From Bedellia somnulentella (taxonomy: Eukaryota; Arthropoda; Insecta; Lepidoptera; Bedelliidae): 64,000 bases of DNA. Both the position numbers and the translations under genes were made by a program. Below the pieces are notes generated by a model. The model saw only the letters and a program-made list of their open reading frames with translations, did no database searches and was not told where the DNA came from. This document shows positions 19,208 through 30,500 of this stretch, one piece after another; position 1 is the stretch's first letter; the number at the start of each line of letters is the position of its first letter. The stretch covers positions 14,496,323 through 14,560,322 of the forward strand of contig OY755188.1 of assembly GCA_963576735.1 (NCBI GenBank), read 5' to 3'.

Positions 19208-19330
19208 GTGGTGCCATCATCAGCCAATAGACGTCCTCTGATGGACATAGGCATCCCCAAAAAAGATTTCCATAACAACCGATCTTGTGCTGCCCTCATC
19301 CATCGGTTTCCCGCAACTTTCACCATGTCG
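19208..19330 (-). pseudogene. LINE 3'-end fragment
   Basis: The minus strand reads MVKVAGNRWMRAAQDRLLWK, the same LINE C-terminus as at 13715. Confidence 0.7.
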
Positions 19331-21599
19331 TCACTTGTGTTTAGTTGTCACCACCTTGTGGATACCAACCTACGCTCGCTGCATAGCCCAGTAGAGGTGG
19401 TATTTACTCAAGAAGCGGCTCTGCGTGAAATACGCATGGTGTTTAAATATTGCGCATTGAGCTGTGTCAGTTACGCCGCGCCGGTTCTTCTACGGATATC
19501 CTGGATGCGGATTCGATCGCTTTGTGTAACTCCTGATATAGCCGTCTTCATTGGCTTTTGGGTGCCTCTGAGCCAAATTATTGTTCTTTTTTTAGACTCA
19601 CCTATTTAATCTGTTATTTAGTCCGTTCACATTTATTTCACCTCTGAGTTTAATTTTCATTTATGTTATGTTAGCATTACTTGCCGTGAAGTGTGTCTAG
19701 TACTTGCCGTGAAGTGTGTCTAGTGCTCCGTGGTGTTCTTTGCTTTTTTTACTGCTATCGATATTATTATAAGGTATATCATGCCGATAAGGATTCAGAG
19801 TAGCGCCAGACAAAATGTCTTTAAGCTAGGGTAAAATAACTGGGAACGGACAGTAGGATTTATGTACAGACAAAGAAAACAACATAACTAAATTATATTT
19901 ACTTTATTTTTTTACAAAATTGACCGAACAGTGCGAGATTTCTAGAACGTTTACACTTGCATTAAGTAGACATATAGTTTATCATAGTATCCTTAAAAGT
20001 AAGTCTTAATCACCTGTGTCAATAAGCAATGCTCACTTCAGAGGGACGCCCCTGACCAATCAACATGTGTACAAATACTCTACCAAATACAAAATCATTA
20101 TTTTACCATTCGATCAAATCATCCGCGCGCGGATTATAACTTGTTGCTTAGTAAATAATGATTAATAATAATAACCAAAGCATAATGATTATAAACTAAA
20201 CAATACACGCGTTAGTTTCATGTTTACTATATCATTTTGATCTAATAATATATATATTACATTATATTGAGACGATTGCACACAGAAGTGGTTGTAAGAT
20301 GACAGCGCACATAAGTACAGCAAATGCATACATTCGGCGAAGTTACGTATCATATGAGTCGGGTAAAGAATAAAAGCCTTGCTTCCATCTGAGACATACT
20401 ATTCATTGCCTATTTAATACTAGTACTATTACCGCAGACGTGTTATATAAGAGCTGATCGACATGACATAAGTTAAATTATCGTTTTAGAACTCGCCTTT
20501 CTATATAAATTTTGATGCGATAACATTATTTCGGACGATCGGCTTCCACCAACCAGCGATCAGCTTTTATACAGATAGTCCGAGATCATAACAACACAAT
20601 ATAATAAATAATGATCTCCTTACAAACATAATATGTAGTTACACTCTGCCAGAAATATAGAATTTGAAACGCCAGGAGACGCCAGGAGACATTTGTATAA
20701 ACACCAACTCATTCTTTGTACTTTGAAATTAAGTAGAGAACAAGGTTGAAATATTAACTTCTGAATTATATTCACACGAAGACTTATAAACGAAAGCCTT
20801 AAAAGTAAATTTACCGTTTAATTAAATAATGATGATATAAAACTATCAAGTCAGGTTCAAATACTTAGCCTAGCCAATTTCGTAAAGTTATTTCATGAGT
20901 AATTTCATAATCTGTTAAGTCTTGCCCGCGCGAGAAATGCGCGAGCCACTCCATGACGATAGATCCACATTTTGTTGTATACAGGTGTATCCACACAATA
21001 CAGCTAAAATAAATATCTTATTCAGCAAACTCTCAAAGACGCAGCTTAAAAATAAACTTAAACAAAATGCGTTGCCCAGAATCGACAGATAATTTTTGGA
21101 AATTTTATTGTCCGCTGTCACTAATTACTCGAATTGTTTTCTTAAGCAGACGAAATACCTTTAACTTAAAACTAAATTACATTTTAATAAAAAATGTAAA
21201 AACAGTATTCCTCCATTCACACACTTGAATAACGAAACGTTGTCAAATACAAATAGCTACATGATTTTTGCAAATGTAATACAGTGAAAACAATATAATA
21301 AAACAATATCGATTGCCCAACTACCCATAAGTTAGTAGAAATTTACTGTACATATTATACTGTTAGTTATCAGCGTTCTACAGCTATCTCACCACGATTC
21401 CGATGTTTAAATATTCTCCGGTTTCGATTAAATCTTGTCTACTCTCGCTAGATATTAAGTATATTTAGATCGATATAGTTCCCACGCGGCACGTATTGCC
21501 GGTCGTTTTCTTACGAGTACATAACCTACATCTTAATAGCAATAATCAGATTTTAAAGCGGATAGACACTAATTCTATATTACACGGTGTATACAATGT
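19331..21599. other. Region downstream of the e(y)3 stop; probable 3' UTR
   Basis: No repeats or genes stand out. On the minus strand an AATAAA occurs at about 19900, beyond the e(y)3 stop codon at 21600, and could end a long 3' UTR. Transcript data are not available here, so the extent is unknown. Confidence 0.35.
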
Positions 21600-24500
21600 T
21601 CAATCGCCGAAGTCCATTTGTAGTGCTTTGACGGCGTTCGCGGTTTCGTCCTCGGGTGTTTCCGTAGGCGGGGTTGAGGCTTCGGGAGTTTCCGTCGAGT
21701 CTGTGACTTCGGTTGTGTCCGTCGGTTCGACGTCGGGTGTGTCGACAGCTTCGTGCGTTTCCGTCGAGTCTGTGACTTCGGTTGTTTCCGTCGGTTCGAC
21801 TTCGGCTTCAGCTTCGTGCGTTTCCGCCATCCTGCTCTGCAAGTACTGGCGGTGCGCGTACTTGTTGAAGCGGCGCTTGGCCATGAAGAGCGTGGCGATG
21901 GTGCGCGGCGCCAGGCGCACGGCGGCCGCGCGGGACGTGATGCCGCCGCGCCGGCACTCCGCGCACGTGTAGTCCAGCACGTTCAGGTTAGACACCGTCG
22001 CGCGGACGCACTCTGAACATACGTACCGTTCATTACTTGGATGCATTTGTAAAAAGGTATACTTCTTAAGTTTAATGTCACATAACGCGCGCTGTACTTG
22101 TATCTTCTGTTTACTAACAGCTGTGCTGTGGTGTTGTCGGGTTCCCAGAATCAATTTCTACCCTCGGTTATCGTAAGAGACGACTTAGGATTTTGGGTTT
22201 GTGACGACTTACAATTTTGTTTTTGTTTTTAGGCAATATAGCTGGAAACACATCACCAACCATCATTCATTTCAGAAATGTTTCTTTAATCATATTCCTT
22301 AAGTGGCTGAGTAATTACTAATTCTGAAACCAGCTACCCCTTTTCACGCACGCACACGTACGCCAAATCGTGTTTGTAACTTACTACAAGTATAGCGCGC
22401 GTTGCTTCGGTCGGACGGCAAATGCGAGTTAGTTCTACATGAGGAGGTTCTATACGAGACTACTAAGAAATAAAATTCCATCTTGTTTTTACGAAGCATT
22501 TATAACTAGACTCAAAATTAATTCTAAGACATTTAGAACCAATTGGAATAAGCCGTCTACCGAAAAATATTTTTGTAGGAACTACTTTTTGTTGGATCTG
22601 ATTATATTGGACCAGACACGCAAAAATAAGAATATAAAAATAGATAGTTTAAGGATGTAAATTGCGATTGTACGTTTGATAAAGTAATTAATTAAATATT
22701 ATAATGCAACCAACTCTGTCTAATTAGGTAAAAATAAATCCAACAAAACTTTGTGCCTTTTAAATGTACCAACATAATGACCCAAGAAGCATTTGCAAAC
22801 CACGCTATTTTCATCCATAATATAAAGGTTAGTTCTGATTTTCGTGCACTACACATACGATCGCCAAGAAATTCGTGGTGTGCAAGGGCTCTTTACCCGT
22901 ATTTGTAACAAAACATCAAACATTGGCTTAGGTAAGGCTCAAATTTTCTATTGATTATTTAATAGAACTTCCATCTGGAAATTCCTGATTGATTACACTT
23001 AAATATTTATGCCATTATGCTTTTTGAAAAAATATAAACTTTAATGTAAACAAATAGAGTAAATAGAAGATTCAAATTCAAGAATAAAAGACCAATGCTT
23101 GATTTTTTGTTTAAGAGCGAACATTAAGGATAATGAATTGAAATAATTATTTAGAGATCTGTTGAGATGTTTTTTTTTTAATATGTTATACGTTAAACAG
23201 ATTCTTTATTATTGTCTTTATTTTTAATGTTTTCTCTTCACTTTGCAAGGTAAGCTGTTCATCAGTATATTAAGCTTATTACTAAATATAATTATCGGCG
23301 TGGCACGAATGACTTATAGAATAATAAGACAAATGACACAATTCATGCCGTTTTTTTTATTTCTTACATTTTATTCATACCACGCGAATAAAAATAATTT
23401 CTTATGATATAGAACAACTCATTATAAAAGAACCCAATGCACCAATTTATATATTTTGTTATTCGTTGCTTAAATCGTACTTGCTCAGATGGATGCAAGT
23501 TCGAAGCAAGTCTTTTATTTATGCACATAACGAGCTTGAGCGCATATCTATTTGGGTGACGGCTTTTAGATGGTTAAAATAATAATAATAAATTATTAAG
23601 TAATCCGTGAGCCTAAAGCAAGCAGTCTTTATAAACGGGAAGTTACAATTATAAAAAACAGATTACAAATTTAATGTTTTTGTGTGTTAATATTACTTGC
23701 AATGGGCTCCTAGATTTGGTAAGTTTATTTTATTCGTGCAGTAAACTATAAATCTATATGTGTGCATCATAGAAGTGTGATTGTGATACGATCAAAAGTT
23801 TCAAAGCCATGCAGATTTTGATGATTGGAATGCAGGTATGTAAAGCATTAGATTATGCTTAATAAATGAAAGGTAAATAAATAAATAAAATAACAATGTA
23901 AATACGGCAAGCCAATCTTATTTCTAGCATTATTGAAGGGTATCCTAATTTGAATCTAAAATTATCAATTTGGTATTTATTGCACCAAAACCACCGCTCA
24001 CTGAAAACTTCAACCAACAAGACCAAACAAACGACTCTACCAAAACCTGCACCGCCGACCTAAAAACCTAATAAAAGCAAAAATATTCCTATACAAAACT
24101 AAACCTATTTACCAGTCTAAGCGAAGCTATATCATTACAAGCAAGATATCACTCCAAACAATTTAATAAGCAAATATAAAACCACCACCTATCGTAAAAT
24201 TAAAAGAACTCTATTGGAGTAGTCTATTTAAGGGCAGATTTTTCAACGTATATACAGGATGTAGTAAAGGGGCGGTAACATGCCAAAGGGGGATTTCAAG
24301 GGAGATCCTTCAAGCAACTGTCACTATGGGACCTTTGTTGCTCTAATCAAGTTGGTCCCATAATACAAGTTGTTTCAAATAATCTCACAAAAAACCCCTT
24401 TTGGCTTGTTCCTCCATTTTCTTACACCCTATATAAGGAACATTGCTAAACAAAAAAAATACATTGAAATACATTGAAAAATCCGACCGAAAAACCAGTG

Positions 24501-27500
24501 CAAAAACCTTATATCGAAAAGATGAGATGACAGTCTTACCTTGATGCAACTGCCTATCGCAGAGCTTACAAATGACGAGCTGCATAGTTCCCTTGGGCCC
24601 GATGAAGGAGCGGTCGCACAGCGGACAGTATCGACCAATCCGATACGCTCTACGCACGCACACACACACACCGCACGTACATACACGGGAACACAGAAAC
24701 AACACGCCATTAGTTAGGTAGACTTGTCTCTTGTATGCCACACTTCACACTAAAGTTAAAACCGGTTAGGTTTGAAAGCGATTTTGTTTTAACCCAGGGA
24801 CGAGTGAAATACTATTGAATACATCATATAATCTATATATATAAAAGAAGGTGGTATTAGTTACACTATTTATAACTCGAGAACAGATGATCCGATTTGC
24901 CTGTAAATTGTTGGAGAGGTGGCTTAGAACCAGGCATAGGACATAGGATATATATCATCACGCTAAATATCGTAGGGAGAATGCAATAAAAATATTTAAC
25001 ACCTCCGTGCGAAGCCGGGGCGGACCATTAATATGAGATATATTAAAGTATTTTAGTATTTCAATAGTCTTTCATCTCGAGGTGCAAATAGCAATTTACA
25101 ACATGAATGGAGTTACGACAAAAATATATTTAAACTTTAGTGTGCAGTGGTAAGATAACCCGGTAAATAACAAAAAAAAACTTTCGTTAGTTCATATTAC
25201 TTCTCTTCGATGAAACAAAGTTTAACAAATTAAAAAAAAACAATGAAAGCAAAACATATAAGTCAGATAATATAGTAAATATTAACTCTAGTAACACCGA
25301 AGAAATATAATAAACAGTTAGTCAAGAAACAGCAAACGATTCAAGAAATTTTAACCCCAGTTAGGATCCAATGGTCGACTACAACTGAATAAAGATGAAA
25401 CTGTAAGACACCAAATAATGTACAACCTGAGAGAATGCTCCAATTAGACCAATTAATCAACACTGAGATGAATGACACCGTAATCTACTATTATTACAAA
25501 GAAACCATATATAAACATAGAAAGACAGACAGGACAAAGTTGGTCAAATATATTTTAGCATATTCAAAGTAACCAACTTGGCCGCACAAAGATTGTCAAC
25601 ACAAAAATAACATTAATTTACCTCCAAGTCTGCGATTATCGTGAACTAGTTTCAAACTCAAGTTTTTGAAGCCATTTAGTAGGCAATATTATGGTTATAA
25701 AAGTTTAGGCAGACTCGGAGTTTCGCTTGCGTAGACAAACTGTTATCCATTTACAAAAAGCATGCAAATTGGATTATGGGGTGAGCGTCAAATATTACGG
25801 GTATTCTGCGGGTAAATGCAATCGATCGAGAAGATAAGCGTTTGGACGACAGAATGAAGTGACATGAGACAGCCGTGTTAGTAAACTCGTGAGTATGAAT
25901 AATGAGGTTACATTAACTACCAAGACCTGACAAATGCCAACATATAACGTATTGTTTATGTAAAAGACTGATATACTTTTTATCAGCGTCCCTCGTCTTT
26001 TCTTCTAATGGCAACACTTTTGTGTTCACATTTTGTCGAGGCCCCGTCTTCATTTTACTTGAAAACAATATTTAAAAAAATTGCTTAGTTATTATTGTGA
26101 CAATTGGTGGAGGAACAAGTATTACAACTTCTTATACATTATACCAACTGAGCTGAAGCAGATTAATTTTACATATTCATACATAAACAGTTGGGTGCAA
26201 TAATATTGGTTAGATTCACCAACACCTTTCATTCGTTTTAAATACTTGTAATTTATACTCGGAACTTAACAAAATGAGTGAGTTTCTAAAACAAAACAGC
26301 CTAAAATTTGGTATAAATTATATTCACTTATTGACTAAATTATGGCAATATACTTAAATCTAAATGGCGAAATTGTATGCATTAAAATACAATTATGTCG
26401 TAAACAGATAATGCAATCACTTTACACCAGAGAAAGTTCGAATATACTAGGCAAAAAATTGTGCTTAGTATATCCGAGCTTAATACTTACTTCTCACAAA
26501 ACTGCCGTCTATATACACTGCCAACGCAAAGTAATTTCACTTACCATGAATTTAAATACTTTTTTGTCAGCCTTTGAATAATATATCATTTAATATTTTT
26601 TATGTGCCTTTCACAATGACCAATTTATGTGTGCTTTTTCTTAAATCTATTAACATATGTGATTGGAATATTTTGCATGTAACTGTAAATAATTTAACAC
26701 TTCCTTGACTAAATCAACTACATTTGCAAACCCTTATCTCTGCTGCAAAAAAAATACTGACGGAAAGAGTTACTTTACCTATTTTGTTTGGGACAGACTG
26801 TTGTGTATAATAGTAACAAAAACTATAATACGTAAATTTGTATTTCAAGTAAAATCCAAAATATTGTTCAATAGAATTTATACAATAGTAAGTCCCAACC
26901 AAAAATTCTGCTTCATTATTAGTTTGAGGAACTCCTGACCCTTCTGTGGACTTAAAATACTTAACAACTATTCCTGACCATAAAAAAGAACCATTCTTTT
27001 CTAAAATACTAAGATATTGTATTTTAAGGACTCATTATTTTAATATATATTTTTACTAAATACATTTTATTGGGTGGTTCTTATAATATAGACGGATCAT
27101 TTTTATACTACCATTAAAAATTAATAACTTAGGTATACCCTAATTTAAAACCAATAAGTCTCTCATATTTAGACCGATGCTTTTATGAGAAGTTTGATTT
27201 AATATTCAACTTATTGGGACAACACCCAAACTGGTATAAGAACTCCAATCTACTCATCAAAAAATTGGGATCTATGTATTATAATAACCTTATTCTAAAT
27301 CAAATATAGTGGTGAAATTACCTGGCACAAGGAGTGCAAAGCGAATGCGAGTACACTTTATTCCCGGACGGGCCTCGCTTCGTCTGGTGATGCCATTCGG
27401 CCCCATCCGCCCCTGGGGTCCCACTAGGCCCAGGGGTCCCAGGGGTACTACAAGACCCCGGGGTCCCCGTGGTCCCACCAGCCCCGCTTGGAGATCTCGC

Positions 27501-30500
27501 CCCGCAAGATTTGCATAGGGCACATTCTGTACAATGCCAGCGACCTGAATGGAAAATAAGACGTTGATTAGACATAGTTCATGCACAAAGGGTAATGGTA
27601 TGACCATTACATACACAAATTTAAGTCACTCTATTTATCTAGTCATAGTTTGACCTATGCTGTATGAGTAATGCCATCAAATGCCAAATGAAGGTACTAC
27701 TTGAACTTTGCATCAAAACACCCTTAAATTATTTAGTGTTTAGTATCGTTGTTCTAGCGGCATCAAAAATAAATAATCTTCAACAATTTATCTAGTTATC
27801 AGAGTAATTGTTTCAATACTATCACTTAAGGGCTGACTTAACACCTCTTAGTTCGAATACACTATCATAAACTACATATTACTAAGCAATTACTTGAAAA
27901 CTCACCCGACGGAACCTTAACCAGTCCCACGCACTCCAAATGGCTAAGTTGTACTTAGTACTAACAGTGTATTCATACAAAACGGTGATGGGCTTGCCCC
28001 ATATCACGTCAGTACTGTCAAGTGGGTACTCTGAATACCAGGTGACGACACGTGATGTTCAGAAGTATTAGTACCCTTCGGGGATAATGGGCGTCAACTT
28101 TTGAGTTAAGTCGAGTTACAAGTATAATATCCGCTCACCCGACAGCACCTTATCCAGTACCCCGCACTACACATAGAAGCTTAGTACGGGGATAATCGGC
28201 GTGATCGTTTGAGTCAACTTAAGAACCAAGTATAAAATCCTCACCCGCCGGCACCCTATCTAGTCCCACGCAGTGCCCGTGGAAGCTGCGGTCGCACTCC
28301 ACATGGCTTAATTTAAATCTTTTTGTTCATGAAAACCTCATGTGGGGATTATAACTAATAATTAAAGAATAAATAAAGGAAAGAAAAATTTCGACACAGG
28401 CGGGGATCGAACTGACACGGTAGCTCAGTTGGCAGAGCGTCCGGGGCGTTTACCCGAGGTCGCGGGTTCGATCCCCGCCTGTGTCGAAATTTTTCTTTCC
28501 TTTATTTATTCCACATGGCTTAGTTGTACTAAGTTACCAGCACTAGTAGCATGAGGCTTGTGAGAGCGCGTATGTCACATGAGAAGTGAGAAACTGACAG
28601 ATTGCTCATACATAATCTGTCGATATTTCACTTCTCACATGAGATACTCGCTCTCACGCGCCTCATGCTACAGGGGCAGGTGACGACACGAGAATGTTCA
28701 GAAGTATAAGGGTTCCGACAACCTCGGGGATATTCGGCGTCACCTTTCAAGTTAAGAACCAAGTATGAAAGACTCACCCGCCGGCGCCTTGTCCAGCCCC
28801 ACGCACGGGGCGTGGAAGCCGCGGTCGCACAGGTCGCAGAACAGCATCCGCGGGGGCGCGGCGCGGCGGCACGCGACGCACGCCTTGCACTGCGGACACT
28901 GCCACTCGTACTCGCGGCACTTGCGGATCGTGTCCGCGCTCAGCTCTAGGCATGCGGGGTGCACTGGGAAGTAAGTAAGTAAAATTATTATTTGCTATTA
29001 AAAAGAAAAATTATTAACAGTACAACCAGTAATGATACCAAAAGGTCCCTAAAACTATCTGCCTGCGACCTGCAAGGGCTAAATTAAATTAAAAGTTTCA
29101 TTATATCATGATTACTCGCGCAAACACAAGACAACCTTTATTTTATCATCTTTTCTCCACTCAACTTCCAAATGATGTAGCTGAGGAGCTCTGAAGCTCT
29201 GTCTACACCTTTTTTGGACCTTTGGCCGTGAGTATATGTATGTATTTGCCTAGTTGTTGTTTTGTGTTTGGTGACAGTTTTTTAATCTTTTTTTTGTATA
29301 CTTACGGTTAGCGTGGCAAACAGAGCATCGCAAGAACCGGTCATGAGGTCGCACGTACTGACGGTTATGTTCTTCGCGAACACCGCACACTCGACATACT
29401 TCCACTTCAGCTTCTTCTACCGGCGTTTCTATTATGGCGGAGACAAGGCTCGTGCGTTTGGATTTGCTTAGTTTTTTACGCTGGAAGTTTGAAACAACAT
29501 GTTAAATTCTATATTCTAGACAGTAGATGGCGTTATTTTTTTTTAATCGCGCTACGATTTCTATCGAACTATTCTGTTATGTTCTTCGCGCACTCCGCAC
29601 ACTCGACATATTTCCACTTCTCCCTCCTCTACTGGCGTTTCTATTATTGCGGAGACGAGGCTCGTGCGTTTGGATTTGCTTAGTTTTTTACGCTGTATGT
29701 TTAAATACTCGTTTTAAATTCTAGTAGCTTCGCTAAGCGTGGATGGCGTTACTTGATTTTACATTGCGCTATGATTTCTATTGAACTTTCCTGTATATTA
29801 ATGACATATTTGATTGATAATTAAAGAAGTATACAAATGGTGCGGAACCCTATGTACGCGAGTTAACTCATACTTTGCAGATTTTAACAATGTTAACGCT
29901 AACGCGCACATTTGTAGCAAGAATGGCGGCCTTAATCTGGTTCTTTAAGGCTAAATCTTAGAAACCTGGAAAGCCTTTAAGACTTAACCTAATATAACAC
30001 TACTTGGCAAGGCCTACGTATGATGTTCAAAATGTTCAATCAAATTTTGCCCCAACGAAGTTGCCGCCATATACACCTTGCCTAGCTTTGAAGTTAAGAA
30101 AATAACCTACTCCCATCTTTTAAACCTGTCATAACAAAACATACTAGCCTAGATATTTTAGTGTTCCGAAAAACATCAAACAACAACACCTACATACACT
30201 CCACCACACAATAACACACCTCATACATACATCAAACACAATAATAAAATATTAATCTAAATTGTGCCCACCTAATTTTTAAAAATTTGTAATTATTGTA
30301 TATTGTACTGATCATAGATAATTGTATACTGATCATAGATGCACCACCGTGGAATCACTGGCTTAAATTTTTCATTAATAATAGTTTTGAGGTCAGGGGT
30401 CTATATTCTCTTGAAGTAAAATGTGCCTAATATTGAAAAATATCAATATAAAAATTGTACTTGTAGCTTGCTACCTAGCCTATTCTAATATGTATTTGAT

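Larger units (their letters stand above)
27900..28777 (-). repeat. Reiterated e(y)3 PHD-exon tails joined to SINE pieces
   Basis: Minus-strand copies of the end of exon 28963-28778 with its GTGAG donor end at 27906, 28140 and 28245. The best (28245-28311) reads CDRSFHGHCVGLDRVPAG against the real CDRGFHAPCVGLDKAPAG. Each is followed, in gene direction, by TATACTTG-type sequence and then by SINE 3' sequence (complement of CGGGGATAATCGGCGT). The duplicated unit is therefore exon tail, donor, short intron and SINE fragment. Confidence 0.82.

Noticed and set aside
21496..22016. Ser/Val-rich plus-strand frames
   Set aside because: Antisense of the last e(y)3 exon, whose protein has duplicated TEVTDSTE motifs.
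22439..22660. 73-codon plus-strand frame with basic residues
   Set aside because: No similarity that I recognise; within an e(y)3 intron and without supporting signals.
26342..26581. 79-codon frame in an e(y)3 intron
   Set aside because: No recognisable domain and no splice signals in phase with neighbours; expected by chance in an intron of this length.
28416..28488. Functional tRNA gene
   Set aside because: Acceptor, D and T arms are good, but the anticodon loop is irregular and the unit lies inside a mobile hairpin element.
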